Source: Amycolatopsis lurida (GTDB lineage: Bacteria; Actinomycetota; Actinomycetes; Mycobacteriales; Pseudonocardiaceae). Taken from it: a stretch of 64,000 nucleotides of DNA. A model generated the notes under the pieces. The model worked only from the letters and a program-made list of their open reading frames with translations, searched no databases and was not told where the DNA came from. The position numbers and the translations under genes were made by a program. Shown here one piece after another: positions 43,108 through 52,881 of the stretch (position 1 is its first letter; each line of letters begins with the position of its first letter). The stretch is from contig NZ_FNTA01000004.1 in NCBI RefSeq assembly GCF_900105055.1, positions 2,325,501-2,389,500 on the forward strand, in the 5' to 3' direction.

Positions 43108-44064
43108 TCAGACGTCGAGTGAATGGGCCGGGGTCACCTCTTGGAAGTGGACGATGACGTCGAACCATTCGGCGAGCGAACCACCGGAGAGGTGGCGGAC
43201 AGCATCCTCGGCGGGGTTGTAGGCAGGGCCGACCAATCGGGTCTTCGCCGGTCGGTTCAGCCACTCCCGGACCGGGTCCGGGCTCGGGGCATGCAGATCC
43301 AGCAGATAGGCGTCCATATCGGTACTTCCCAGCGTGGCATCGACGAAATCGGCCGGCGGCGCGGGGACGGCGTAGGACGCCGACCCGTGATGGAAGGTCA
43401 GCCCCACCGAGCGGTGATCGGAGCCGAAATGCTCCCTGAGGTAACTGCCCGCACTGCGATCGACGTCCTCTGGCGTTTCAGCGGAGAGGGCCCGCGTCCT
43501 ACCGTTCACCATATGCGCCATGCCACCCCAGTAAACGATCTTATGCCCGGTGTGTTCGTGCCAGCGGATCGTGTTGTCGGCGAGCAGCCGTTCGATGTCG
43601 CCCAGATTGTCGGGCAGAGGGGCCACACGACGTGAAATCCCCGCCACGTTGGCGATGCGGACCGGGTCGGCCGGGTTCTGCTCGTTGTGGCGACGCATCC
43701 AGCCGACGACATCAAGGAGTTCCCTGGTTCGCCAGAATGACCTGGCGCCGGCCAGCAACGCTCGAGGGTCACCGATTCCGGTTCGCACGTACTCGTCAAG
43801 CGCGATGCTCGTGATGTCGTCGCCTTCGAGCACAAGAGAACGAAATTCCAGTGCCTCGACAAGAAATCTGAATATCCGCTGGGAAACAGCGGAAAGCTCG
43901 TACGTGTCGCGGGCCGAAGCGCCGAGCGTGACCAGATTCGCGTCACGCACCATGTTGCGCAGTGGCGCCAGATCGGCGAGTGGTCCTTCGGGATCGAAGG
44001 TGACCAGGGGATGCGCGTACTGGTGGATCCACCGCGACGGCGCGTCGGTCCTCGATGTCGTCAT
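43108..44064 (-). CDS. Erythromycin-esterase-like protein lacking expected active-site residues
   Basis: A 318-residue cytoplasmic protein of the PF05139 (EreA-like) superfamily. RWIHQYAHPLVTFDPEGPLA and DLAPLRNMVRDANLVTLG match the usual start, SLVLEGDDITSIALDEYV and ELLDVVGWMRRHNEQNPADP the middle, and GHKIVYWGGMAHMVNG the late motif. In active members the first loop reads like GE(N/S)xH with a general base His and a Glu; here it is LGASARDTYE, lacking both. It is therefore doubtful that it hydrolyses macrolides. The ATG at 44064 is the natural start. No other resistance gene is beside it. Confidence 0.7.
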   Translation of the reverse strand: MTTSRTDAPSRWIHQYAHPLVTFDPEGPLADLAPLRNMVRDANLVTLGASARDTYELSAVSQRIFRFLVEALEFRSLVLEGDDITSIALDEYVRTGIGDPRALLAGARSFWRTRELLDVVGWMRRHNEQNPADPVRIANVAGISRRVAPLPDNLGDIERLLADNTIRWHEHTGHKIVYWGGMAHMVNGRTRALSAETPEDVDRSAGSYLREHFGSDHRSVGLTFHHGSASYAVPAPPADFVDATLGSTDMDAYLLDLHAPSPDPVREWLNRPAKTRLVGPAYNPAEDAVRHLSGGSLAEWFDVIVHFQEVTPAHSLDV

Positions 44065-44179
44065 AGGACCAGTCTCATACCTGCACTTTGGTAGAGGTCC
44101 AGTCAAAATCGTCGCCAGTGGGACAGGTCTCATCGCCGGCCACGAGGAGCGCCGTTCGCACATCGGCAGGACAGTGCAT

Positions 44180-44330
44180 GAGGTGTCAAGGTTGCGGACG
44201 CCGTGTATGCCGCCAGGATGCAGTTCGGGTGCCGGTCGACGTTCTTGCGGGCTCGGTCGTAGCGCATGGTCGTGCGTGGGTCGGCGTGCGGGGCCGCGAT
44301 CTGAACGTCTGGGAGGTCGACGCTCGCAGC
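44180..44330 (-). pseudogene. Tyrosine-recombinase C-terminal remnant (outside the island)
   Basis: The minus strand reads DLPDVQIAAPHADPRTTMRY and DRARKNVDRHPNCILAAYTA, the unmistakable end of a XerC/D-like integrase, including the nucleophilic Tyr in MRYDRA. No upstream part is recognisable. It shows that integration and decay were not limited to the tRNA-Ala locus. Apart from it, 44065-44521 holds no gene. Confidence 0.6.
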
Positions 44331-44521
44331 CGTCGTGTTGCGCAGTGCCCGTCCGCGCGCACACCTCGCCGGTTGAGGAGTATCGGGCCATGGTCGCGTT
44401 CACCGACGGCACGGTCGATAGCCCGCCCGACCGCCGGCGGCGTTATCCAAGTTGTCCTGGGCATGGGCTCGTTCGAGCCGATGCTGACTGCTGCCGTGTG
44501 GCCACCGACCACACGAATTCC

Positions 44522-45040
44522 TCAGTGTGGCAGCGCACTGTGGCCCACAGGTTCGGCCGACCGGAGCCGCGAGAGGTCACGAGACAGATGAGATCTTCTG
44601 AGCCGTCGATTGCGAAGAATCCAGGCGCGATCCGCCCGACGTCCATAAGTCAGCTGTACATGGAAATAGTTGATGTACTCGGCGACGGCCAGAATCCACA
44701 ACGCCGCGCCCAGCCAGAAACGACCAAGAGATCCCGACTGTGCCTCCACCACGATCGGAACGACACCGATCGCGATCAGCGCCACGTTTACCGGCGCCAG
44801 CACCCGCAGCACTCGAACGACGATGGTGAGGGCCACACGGTGACCTTCGAGTTGGCGGCGTTTACCCATCCAGTAGACGCTGCCCTGAACCAGCATCATC
44901 GCGGTGAGCAGGAATCCTGCCACGTTCGCGGCCGTCGCAGGCACCCCTGCCAGCATGAAAAAGACGACGAAGAACACCACGACACTTACCATCTCGCCAA
45001 CCGCCAGGCTCACCATCCGCCGGCTCAGCTGCCGCCTCAT
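44522..45040 (-). CDS. Four-helix integral membrane protein
   Basis: A 172-residue protein with hydrophobic helices MVSVVVFFVVFFMLAGVPAT, VAGFLLTAMMLVQGSVYWMG, VLRVLAPVNVALIAIGVVPI and FWLGAALWILAVAEYINYFH, and a basic C-terminal tail rich in Arg and Leu. GAGGAG lies 7 bases before the ATG at 45040; a GTG two codons earlier is too near it. No family recognised. It is monocistronic. Confidence 0.65.
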   Translation of the reverse strand: MRRQLSRRMVSLAVGEMVSVVVFFVVFFMLAGVPATAANVAGFLLTAMMLVQGSVYWMGKRRQLEGHRVALTIVVRVLRVLAPVNVALIAIGVVPIVVEAQSGSLGRFWLGAALWILAVAEYINYFHVQLTYGRRADRAWILRNRRLRRSHLSRDLSRLRSAEPVGHSALPH

Positions 45041-45300
45041 GGTCACGCTCCTCAGTCCACGTAGGGTCGGCCCATGCTACGGAGGTATCTCCCTGAGCCG
45101 GCGGATGTCCCGTCAAGAGAACCGGCCACACCGTGTTCTCTGTGTGACACCGCCGGCGAGCACGCTACTTGAGTGGCGACCGGGACCAGGAAATCATCTG
45201 AGCTGAGGCGCGTCGCAGACTCCCACGCAAACGGTCCAGCGGGCATGAAGGATAGGCAATCCCAGTTTTCGTGGCACCAGCGCCATTTCAGTGCCAACAT

Positions 45301-45900
45301 CCTGGGGAAAGTGTCATCAATTCTGGGACCCCGCAGCGCCAGCCGTGGTTGGCGCCGATCATCGGAAGTCCCGCGATGGGGCCGGTGGTCATGGACAGGT
45401 CCAGGCGTTCGAGCTTGTCAGCGACGAGTGTTATCACACCGTCGGCGGCCTGGACCTGGCCGCGGATCAGCAACGCCGCGCTGGCCCGGGCCACGACTTT
45501 GTGTCGTGCCCACAATGCACTCCTCGCCGAGATCGCGCGGTTATGCCAGATCTGGGGTGGCGCCGGAAATCCCCTACTGCCTGTGCGCAAGGGGAAGATC
45601 GTCGGATCCTCGACACCGAGCCGATTGACGGCGTTGGCGGTCTGCAGGACGTGGCCGTGGAACCACCTTTCCGAGTCGAGGCACTGCACCCTTGGGACTG
45701 TCCCGTCCCGATGATCGCAGCACACGAACCGCGTGATCAGTGGCGGCCGATTGAGGTCTGCGACCTCGACCCAGCAGATCCATGGGCGCCGACATCCCAC
45801 AGCCCCGGCTTGTTCAGCGCTCGGCAGGGCCGCTGGCTGGGCGAAGTCGCCGCGATCGAGGCCACCATGGCTGCAGCGGCCCAGAAGCTTGGAGCCATGC
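45301..45900 (-). pseudogene. Remnant of error-prone DNA polymerase III alpha (DnaE2-like) 3' end
   Basis: The minus strand reads SALWARHKVVARASAALLIR and GQVQAADGVITLVADKLERL, the C-terminal OB-fold of DnaE2-type polymerases. Preceding pieces in shifted frames (QTANAVNRLGVEDPT; GTVPRVQCLDSERWF) fit the segment before it. Several frame changes and no intact active site mean it is dead. Intact DnaE2 works with ImuA/B in mutagenic repair, none of which lies here. Confidence 0.45.
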
Positions 45901-46385
45901 GCGCCGCACGCAACCCGACCGTCCACCCCGGATTACCCGAATCCACTCCTCGGCCGGACGGTCGAGCGTGGCAGAGGCCCGCGCCCGGGATCGACCCTGG
46001 TCAGCAGCGGGTTCGAATTGGGGGCAGGTGAATTGAGGTCGGGAATATGTCGGGCACGATCGGGCAGGAATTCGCGCTCGAAGCGCCGCTGCAGGCATCG
46101 TTGCCGACCGACGAGTTCGACAGCACGCTGACCACGACACCGCAGGCCGATAGCTATGCGCGCGGCGCGGCTGATCGGGCAAACGCTCGAGGCCGGGGCG
46201 TCTCGCCGGACGTGGTAGGCCCGCAACCACGCCGCAGCAGCCGGAGACACCAGCGCGGAGATCAGCCTTGTCCGGAGTGGGCATCGCCAGGTACGTGAAC
46301 GGCGGGGCTGGGTGATTCAGGTCACGTATCGTTTGGCGGGTATCTGATTGGCGTTGACCTAAGGGGAGGCGTCCACCCTGGGTGC
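45901..46385. other. Region without recognisable gene
   Basis: Frames on both strands are open but have mixed codon use, no ribosome sites and no known motif. It may contain more of the decayed DnaE2-like sequence. Confidence 0.35.
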
Positions 46386-47204
46386 ATGACCGAGATGAAT
46401 TACGGGCACCAGACCAATTCGCCTTGGACCGGTATGGTGCCGGTCGAGGACACGGCGCTGGCTGTGACCGACACTGGCGGAACCGGTACTCCGGTGATTT
46501 ACCTCAATGGCTCGTATGCCGATCAGAAGCATTGGCGGCGCGTCATCGCCGACTTGGGTCCGGGCTGGCGGCACATCACCTACGACGAGCGTGCCCGCGG
46601 CCGGTCGCGGCGTTCGGCGGACTATTCCTTCGAGGCGTGTGTTCGCGATGTCAGTGCCGTTCTCGCGGCGCGGGGGGTGGTCCGGCCGGTACTGGTGGGT
46701 TGGTCTTATGGTGCGGTGGTGGGGGTGCACTGGGCGAGCCGGAACCCGGACCGCGCGTTGGGCGTGGTCCCGGCCGACGGCGCGTACCCGTACGACCTGT
46801 TCGACGGTGGCCGCATGACCCGGGATGAGGTCCGCCGCCTGTTCCGCCGGATGCGCTGGGCGTTTCCGGTGGCCCGTCGGCTGGGTTTGGCCGCGCGGAT
46901 GTCCGCCGACCAGCACGCCGAGGTCAACATCGAACTCAACGAGGTCGTCGCCGAGATCAAGGCTGTGCTGGACGACCTCACCGTGCCGGTGCGCTGGGTG
47001 GTCGCCTCGGGCGGGAACCTCGGTGGTGACGCCGAGGAGATGGCAGAACAACGGGCCAACCTCGGCCCGGTGCTCGCCCGTAATCCGAACATCAAGGTGA
47101 GCGCGACCGTCTCCAGCAACCATTCGAAGCTCCTGAGCAAGGACTTCCGCGCCATCGCCAACGCCGTGCGCGAGGTCGCCGCCGTCGGCAGGGGGAGCCG
47201 TTGA
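46386..47204 (+). CDS. Alpha/beta hydrolase
   Basis: A 272-residue cytoplasmic protein without a signal peptide. The nucleophile elbow is VLVGWSYGAVVG with the catalytic Ser, the oxyanion region GTPVIYLNGSYADQKHWRRV is typical of the family, and the late His is in VSSNHSKLLS. The acid may be the Asp in GGNLGGDAEE. The substrate is unknown. The MerR gene starts 5 bp after its stop, so the two form an operon and the hydrolase is probably in the regulon of that MerR protein. Confidence 0.8.
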   Translation: MTEMNYGHQTNSPWTGMVPVEDTALAVTDTGGTGTPVIYLNGSYADQKHWRRVIADLGPGWRHITYDERARGRSRRSADYSFEACVRDVSAVLAARGVVRPVLVGWSYGAVVGVHWASRNPDRALGVVPADGAYPYDLFDGGRMTRDEVRRLFRRMRWAFPVARRLGLAARMSADQHAEVNIELNEVVAEIKAVLDDLTVPVRWVVASGGNLGGDAEEMAEQRANLGPVLARNPNIKVSATVSSNHSKLLSKDFRAIANAVREVAAVGRGSR

Positions 47205-47208
47205 GGCC

Positions 47209-47991
47209 GTGACGAGCGGTTTGACGATCGGTCAGGCGGCGGCCTTCGCCGGTGTCACGGTGAAGACCGTGCGGCACTATCACCGGCTCGGCCTGATCGA
47301 GGAACCCCTTCGCGACAGTCTCGGTTATCGACGTTACGGCTCGACCGACGTGCTGCGGCTGGTCCAGGTCCGAACACTGGCCGAAGCCGGCGTGCCACTG
47401 GCCGAAATCGACACCATGCTCGGCGCCGATCCGCACCAGTTCGCCACCCACCTGGCCGAGGTCAAACAACAGCTGACCGATCGGATCCAGGACCTGGTCG
47501 CGCGCCGTGACATGGTGGACCGGCTCGCCGCCGGGAACCGGCTCCTGTTGCCCGACCGCGCGTGCGCGTTGCTGGACCGCGCAGCCCACCTCGGCTTCCC
47601 CCCGGACTACCTCGCGCAGTCCCGAGAGAGCCTGGTGCTGGCCAAGGCGCTGGTCCCATGGGACTTCGACGACTTCCTTACCCAGATAGAGCACTCTCTC
47701 GACGACGCCCAGTACGTGGCCCTGCTCAAGCGCACCTGGGAGGCCGGCGCGTGGGAACCGGACGATCCGCGGGTCGCCGACCTCGCCACTGCCGTCACCG
47801 ACCACCTGCTCGCCAACCCCGAGCTGCTGGCGATACCCAGCAGTCTCCAAGGCAGAACCGACACGGCGGTCCGGTTCGGATTGATCAACGATTACCAGGC
47901 GCGGATCGCGCCCGCCTGGAATCGACTGACGGCCCTCATCGAGGCCAACTTGCGCTCGGCCGACATCGACATCAGGGGCACACGACCTTGA
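47209..47991 (+). CDS. MerR-family transcriptional regulator
   Basis: A 260-residue protein starting at GTG 47209. The N-terminal winged helix is TIGQAAAFAGVTVKTVRHYH, RLGLIEEPLRDSLGYRRYGS, followed by a dimerisation coiled coil and a long C-terminal effector domain of about 150 residues with no metal-binding cysteines (so not a classical metal sensor). It probably responds to an organic ligand and controls the preceding hydrolase. Confidence 0.9.
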   Translation: MTSGLTIGQAAAFAGVTVKTVRHYHRLGLIEEPLRDSLGYRRYGSTDVLRLVQVRTLAEAGVPLAEIDTMLGADPHQFATHLAEVKQQLTDRIQDLVARRDMVDRLAAGNRLLLPDRACALLDRAAHLGFPPDYLAQSRESLVLAKALVPWDFDDFLTQIEHSLDDAQYVALLKRTWEAGAWEPDDPRVADLATAVTDHLLANPELLAIPSSLQGRTDTAVRFGLINDYQARIAPAWNRLTALIEANLRSADIDIRGTRP

Positions 47992-48144
47992 ACATTGCCG
48001 CCAAAACCCGGCCAAGCCCAGCCGGGCGCCACCGGCGGGACCACACCTCACCGAGGTTCCGGGCCAGTTGGTCGTCGGTGAGCAGTGATCGGGAATGCAT
48101 CGCGCTGATCAGGGCAGGCCGGCGGGCAACGCCCCCGCACGCCG

Positions 48145-48260
48145 GATAATCACTACGCCGAAGCCGTCGCAGCGGCAGAGATCCCGACCATGTACCTGGA
48201 GTTCCGCGGATTAGTGCACGGCCTCAACGGCCTGGTCACCTCCTCCCCCACGGTCCATCA
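48145..48260 (+). pseudogene. Esterase/lipase C-terminal remnant
   Basis: DNHYAEAVAAAEIPTMYLEF and RGLVHGLNGL match the end of alpha/beta-hydrolase-3 esterases, including the catalytic His of the LVHG motif. No upstream catalytic Ser region is found. The rest of 47992-48458 has no gene. Confidence 0.5.
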
Positions 48261-48458
48261 GGCGCTCTCGCGATGCACGCCAAGATCATTCGAAGGGGTG
48301 GCGGGCTACTCGCCGTGGCGGTGCCGCGGTTTCCCGCGATGTGATCCCAACACGTCTCGCCGCAGGCGTCGATCAACCACAGGAAGACTGACACAGCAGC
48401 GCTGCTACTTGTCCTCGTGCACCGAGACGAGGTACACGAACGGGTTGCCGTACGAGCC

Positions 48459-48484
48459 GCTTAGAAACGATCAGGGCGGGGTAT
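48459..48484 (+). promoter_or_regulatory. Sigma-B-like promoter of the catalase gene
   Basis: GCTTAG (48459-48464) and GGGTAT (48479-48484) are separated by 14 bp and match the actinobacterial SigB-type consensus (GNTT, about 14-16 bp, GGGTA). The -10 lies 35 bp upstream of the catalase ATG. Stress-induced expression is the natural inference. Confidence 0.6.
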
Positions 48485-48518
48485 CCATGGCGCAACACCC
48501 TTCTCGGCAAGGAGAATT

Positions 48519-50594
48519 ATGCCCCCGAAACGTCAGCGCGAGCAGTCAGCACCGGCCAAAGACGAATCGAACGCGAGGACCGGCCGGTCGGGCGAGGGGC
48601 AGCGCGGGAACCACCTGACGACGGCTCAGGGCGTCCGGCTTCCAGACACCGACCACTCGCTGAAGGCGGGCCCGCGGGGGCCGTCGCTCATGGAGGACTT
48701 CCATCTTCGCGAGAAGATCACTCATTTCGATCATGAACGCATCCCGGAGCGCGTGGTCCACGCACGCGGCGCGGCGGCACACGGCACTTTTCGCGCCTAT
48801 GGCAACGCGGCGTCGGTGACCAAGGCCGGTTTTCTGGAGAAGGGCCGGGAGACCCCCGTCTTCGTGCGGTTCTCGACGGTGCTGGGCTCGCGGGGATCGG
48901 CGGACACCGTCCGGGACGTCCGCGGATTCGCGGTGAAGTTCTACACGGCGGAGGGGAACTTCGACCTGGTCGGCAACAACATGCCGGTCTTCTTCATCCA
49001 GGACGGCATCAAGTTCCCCGACGTCATCCACGCGGGCAAACCGCACCCGGACCGGGAGATCCCCCAGGCACAGACCGCGCACGACACCTTCTGGGACTTT
49101 GTTTCCCTTCACACCGAGGCGACTCACCACGTCATGTGGGCCATGTCCGACCGCGGGATCCCTCGGTCCTATCGGACCATGGAGGGCTTCGGAGTGCACA
49201 CCTTCCGGCTGGTCAACGCCGAAGGCGCGACCAGCTTGGTGAAGTTCCACTGGAAACCGGTGGCCGGTGTGCACTCACTGGTGTGGGAAGAGGCTCAGAT
49301 CGCCGCCGGCGCCGATCCCGACTTCCACCGCCGGGACATGGCAGACGGCATCGATGCCGGGGCACCCCTGGAGTACGAACTCGGCCTCCAGGTCATGCCG
49401 GATTCCGACGACGAGATGTTCGAGGGGATCGACCTGCTCGACCCGACCAAGATCGTCCCGGAAGAGCTCGCCGAGGTCCAGCTGGTCGGCAAGCTCACCC
49501 TGGACCGGAACCCGACCAACTACTTCGCCGAGACCGAACAGGTCGCCTTCCACACCGGCAACCTGGTGCCCGGCATCGAGGTGACTGACGACCCGCTGAT
49601 GCAGGCACGGCTGTTTTCCTATCTGGACACTCAGCTCACCCGGCTCGGCGGCCCGAACTTCACGCAACTCCCGATCAACTGCCCGCACGTGGCCGTCAAC
49701 GACAACCTGCGCGACGGGATGCATCAAACCCTCATCCACCACGGACAGGCCCCGTATCTGCCGAACAGTGTCGACGACGCCCTGCCGACGGCGACCACGG
49801 AAGCCGAAGGCGCTTACGTCCACCGGCCCATCGAGGTCGGGGGGCCGAAGGTCAGGGCCAACCCGGTGTCGTTCGACGATCACTTCTCGCAGGCCACACT
49901 CTTCTGGAAGAGCATGTCCCGGATCGAGAAGATCCACTTGATCGAAGCGTTCACGTTCGAGCTGGGAAAGTGCTTCGCCCAGTCGATCCAGGAACGTGTC
50001 CTCGAGTCACTCGCCCAGGTCGATGCCGAATTGTGCGCGGCGGTCGCTGAAGGACTCGGACTCGCCGCTCCGCTGGGCACCCCGGCCGAAGACGTCACTC
50101 CTTCCTCCGCGCTGTCGCAGATCCCCGCGGGACCCGGCCCGATCGCGGGCCGCATCATCGGGGTGGTGGCGACGTCCGGCGCCGATCTCGGTGGCATCGG
50201 CAAGCTCCGCCGGACCGTCGAGGCCCAGGGCGCGATTTTGCGGGTTCTGGCGCCGGTCGGCGGGACGGTGAAGCGGGGGCGCGGACAACAGCCGGTGGCG
50301 AGGACGTTCCTCACCGCCCGATCCATCGAATTCGACGCGGTGGTGGTCGCCGGCGGTACGGCCGGACTGCACGACATCAAGCTGACCATTCTGTTGCAGG
50401 AGATGTTCCGTCACTGCAAGGTCATCGGCGCTTGGGGTGACGGACGCCAAGTGTTGACCGACGCCGGGATCGACGTCGACGCACCGGGAATCGTGCTCGC
50501 CGACGAGGTCGCCAAACCGTTCTCCGCCGAGCTGGTGAGTTCCGTGGGGCTGCACCGCGTCTGGGAACGGGCCGAACGTGTGATGAACGACTGA
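48519..50594 (+). CDS. katE: Large-subunit monofunctional catalase (HPII type)
   Basis: A 691-residue cytoplasmic enzyme converting hydrogen peroxide to water and oxygen. AAGGAG lies 4 bases before the ATG. The catalytic His is in ERVVHARGAAAHG (residue 81), the Asn in DLVGNNMPVFFIQD, and the heme-ligand Tyr in LFSYLDTQLTRLGG. The C-terminal 150 residues (GRIIGVVATSGADLGGIGKL) form the DJ-1/PfpI-like flavodoxin domain found only in large clade-2 catalases. A sigma-B-like promoter precedes it. The acyl-CoA-dehydrogenase gene begins 14 bp after its stop, so it may be the head of a four-gene transcript. Confidence 0.95.
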   Translation: MPPKRQREQSAPAKDESNARTGRSGEGQRGNHLTTAQGVRLPDTDHSLKAGPRGPSLMEDFHLREKITHFDHERIPERVVHARGAAAHGTFRAYGNAASVTKAGFLEKGRETPVFVRFSTVLGSRGSADTVRDVRGFAVKFYTAEGNFDLVGNNMPVFFIQDGIKFPDVIHAGKPHPDREIPQAQTAHDTFWDFVSLHTEATHHVMWAMSDRGIPRSYRTMEGFGVHTFRLVNAEGATSLVKFHWKPVAGVHSLVWEEAQIAAGADPDFHRRDMADGIDAGAPLEYELGLQVMPDSDDEMFEGIDLLDPTKIVPEELAEVQLVGKLTLDRNPTNYFAETEQVAFHTGNLVPGIEVTDDPLMQARLFSYLDTQLTRLGGPNFTQLPINCPHVAVNDNLRDGMHQTLIHHGQAPYLPNSVDDALPTATTEAEGAYVHRPIEVGGPKVRANPVSFDDHFSQATLFWKSMSRIEKIHLIEAFTFELGKCFAQSIQERVLESLAQVDAELCAAVAEGLGLAAPLGTPAEDVTPSSALSQIPAGPGPIAGRIIGVVATSGADLGGIGKLRRTVEAQGAILRVLAPVGGTVKRGRGQQPVARTFLTARSIEFDAVVVAGGTAGLHDIKLTILLQEMFRHCKVIGAWGDGRQVLTDAGIDVDAPGIVLADEVAKPFSAELVSSVGLHRVWERAERVMND

Positions 50595-50608
50595 AGAATC
50601 GGACCTTG

Positions 50609-51604
50609 ATGAAGACCCTGCTCGAACCGGCCGCACCGGAAGCTTTGTCGGAGCCGAGAACCGTCGAGACCATCGCCGCCATGGTGCGGTTGCTGATGCA
50701 GAACGGGGTCCTCGACCTGCCGCTTCCGGGGGGAGGCGATACGTGGGGCCGCTGGACGACGCTCGCCGGGCTGGGGCGTCGCGACCTGGTGCTCGGCCGG
50801 CTCGCGGAGGGACATACCGACGCCCTCGCGATTCTGGCCGAAGCCGGCCGTGAGCCCGTACCGGGCGCGCTGTACGGCGTCTGGGCCGCCCGTTCGGCTG
50901 GTACCGGCGCGGCCGTCGTGGGCGGCGCGCTCACCGGTACCGTCCGGTTCTGTTCCGGCGCTCAAGTCCTCGACCGTGCCCTGGTGGTGGCGGATTACGA
51001 GGACGGGCCACCGATCCTGCTGGAAGTCGGCCTGGACGAACCGGGCGTCCAGGCGCTGCCGGAAACGTGGCAGGCCATCGGGATGGACGCCTCCGACAGC
51101 GGTGACGTCCGGTTCGACGGGGTCCCGATGACCTCGGACCATATCGTCGGCGAGCCGGGCTGGTACGCGTCCCGGCCGAGGTTCAGCCTTGGCGGCGCGG
51201 GCGTCGCGGCGGTGTGGCTCGGTGGCTGTGCGGCCGTCGTGGACTCGGTGACGGCGTACCTGCGCGCACGCGGCGCGGCGGACGACCACCAGTACGCCCA
51301 CCTCGGCGCGCTGCACACCGCGCTCCACCAGGCCGACGCGCTGCTCGTGCGGACGGCGGAAGTCGTCGACACCGAACAGGACGAGGACCTGCCCCTGCTG
51401 ACCGGATTCTGCCGGGCCGCCGTCGAGCACGCGGCCCGGCAGGTCCTGGACATCGCACCGGAGATCACCGGGCCGGCGGCGCTCTGCCGGGATCGACTGC
51501 TGCCCCGGCAGCTGGCCGATCTGATGGTCTACGTCCGGCAGCATCACGGCGCTCGGGACCTCGCGGCCTTGGCCGTCGGACTTCTGAAAGACGGGCGACG
51601 GTGA
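50609..51604 (+). CDS. Acyl-CoA-dehydrogenase-family protein
   Basis: A 331-residue protein related to acyl-CoA dehydrogenases but shorter than the usual 380-400. VLGRLAEGHTDALAILAEAG and GTVRFCSGAQVLDRALVVAD lie in the expected helical and beta domains, and FSLGGAGVAAVWLGGCAAVV begins the C-terminal helical bundle. The N-terminal helical domain seems reduced. The catalytic Glu cannot be placed with confidence. The ATG at 50609 is chosen. Its stop overlaps the GTG of the next gene by 4 bp, so it belongs with the PIG-L/methyltransferase and glycosyltransferase genes. Confidence 0.75.
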   Translation: MKTLLEPAAPEALSEPRTVETIAAMVRLLMQNGVLDLPLPGGGDTWGRWTTLAGLGRRDLVLGRLAEGHTDALAILAEAGREPVPGALYGVWAARSAGTGAAVVGGALTGTVRFCSGAQVLDRALVVADYEDGPPILLEVGLDEPGVQALPETWQAIGMDASDSGDVRFDGVPMTSDHIVGEPGWYASRPRFSLGGAGVAAVWLGGCAAVVDSVTAYLRARGAADDHQYAHLGALHTALHQADALLVRTAEVVDTEQDEDLPLLTGFCRAAVEHAARQVLDIAPEITGPAALCRDRLLPRQLADLMVYVRQHHGARDLAALAVGLLKDGRR

Positions 51605-52881
51605 CAACGGGTCCCTTCCACGCCGAAGCCGACTGGCGTGGATTGGAGACGCTTCCACTGTTCCCCACTGAGGAAGTGCGGCGCGTCTGCGTCGTCGCCG
51701 CACACCCGGACGATGAGACTCTGGGCGTTTCCGGACTCATTCAACGGCTGCATACCCACGGAGCCAAGATCCGGCTGGTCGTCGCGACTGACGGAGAAGC
51801 CGCGTTCCCCCGCTCCTCGGCCGCCGACCGCCGATCTCTCGGAGCTCGTCGGCGCCTGGAGCTGCTGGAAGCGTTGCGGTGCCAAGGGATGGCGGACGTC
51901 GAACCGGTATGGGCAGGTTTTCCCGACTCCGCGCTCATCGACCACGAGGCCGAACTGACCGACATCATCCGTGAAGTGGCCGCGGACAGCGAACTCTGCC
52001 TGGCTCCATGGCCGGAAGACCCTCATCCGGACCATCAGGTGGCGGGCCGAGCCGCGTTCCGCGCCGCACCCCTGGGCGCGCACCGATGGTCCTACCCGAT
52101 CTGGCTGTGGCATATGGTGGCCCCGGACGACCCGGCCATCCCCTGGGCGCGGGCCGCGGAAGTCCGGCTCGACGACGCGAGCGCGATGATCAAAACGAAA
52201 GCCGTCCAAGCTTTCCAGTCGCAACTGGAGCCGGGCCCGGGCGGGGAAGATCCGATCCTGACACCGGAGATACTGGAGCACTTCGGGCGCGACAGGGAGA
52301 TCCTGTTCCACGAGCCGAGGACGACATCGACGCCGGTGAGCAGATTCGAGACGCTCTACCGCGAACCCGATCCGTGGGCGATGGACAGCTGGTACGAACG
52401 TCGCAAAAGGACGGTCGCCCTGGCCGCTCTTCCACGCGAGCGGTACGCCTTCGCGGTGGAACCCGCGTGCGGCACCGGAGCCCTGACACTGGACCTGGCC
52501 GACCGCTGCGACCGGGTCTACGCCTTCGACCCGGTGCCTGCCGCTCTCTCGGTCGCCCGCGATCGCACGGCGCATCTGTCCACAGTGGAGTGCGCAGCGG
52601 GCACGCTCCCGGACGGGATGCGAGGTCCGGCGGATCTGGTGGTACTGAGTGAAATTCTCTACTATTTGAGCGAGGCGGACCTGACGGCGACACTGGACCG
52701 CACCGTGGCCTCACTAAGCCCGGGTGGGCAAGTGCTTGCCGTGCACTGGCGACCGCAAGCTCCGGACGCACCGCACCACGGCTCCCAGGTCCACGAACGG
52801 CTGCGAACGCACTCAGGCCTGCGGAGTCTGGTGACGTACAGTGAGGCCGACTTCCTGGTCGATGTTCTGGCACGCCGTTGA
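51601..52881 (+). CDS. Bifunctional PIG-L deacetylase / NodS-type SAM methyltransferase
   Basis: A 426-residue fusion. Residues about 20-230 are an LmbE/PIG-L zinc deacetylase: VCVVAAHPDDETLGVSGLIQ gives the HPDDE metal site and EDPHPDHQVAGRAAF the second His pair. Residues about 250-426 are a class I methyltransferase of the NodS group: PWAMDSWYERRKRTVALAAL, AVEPACGTGALTLDLADRCD and ADLVVLSEILYYLSEADL. This suggests N-deacetylation of a sugar followed by N-methylation of the exposed amine. It starts at GTG 51601, overlapping the previous stop by 4 bp, and its stop overlaps the next start (TTGA). Confidence 0.85.
   Translation: MTTGPFHAEADWRGLETLPLFPTEEVRRVCVVAAHPDDETLGVSGLIQRLHTHGAKIRLVVATDGEAAFPRSSAADRRSLGARRRLELLEALRCQGMADVEPVWAGFPDSALIDHEAELTDIIREVAADSELCLAPWPEDPHPDHQVAGRAAFRAAPLGAHRWSYPIWLWHMVAPDDPAIPWARAAEVRLDDASAMIKTKAVQAFQSQLEPGPGGEDPILTPEILEHFGRDREILFHEPRTTSTPVSRFETLYREPDPWAMDSWYERRKRTVALAALPRERYAFAVEPACGTGALTLDLADRCDRVYAFDPVPAALSVARDRTAHLSTVECAAGTLPDGMRGPADLVVLSEILYYLSEADLTATLDRTVASLSPGGQVLAVHWRPQAPDAPHHGSQVHERLRTHSGLRSLVTYSEADFLVDVLARR

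Noticed and set aside
43108-44412. Longer start for the erythromycin-esterase-like gene
   Set aside because: The extension runs out of frame across an integrase remnant and has no family similarity; the ATG at 44064 fits the family start.
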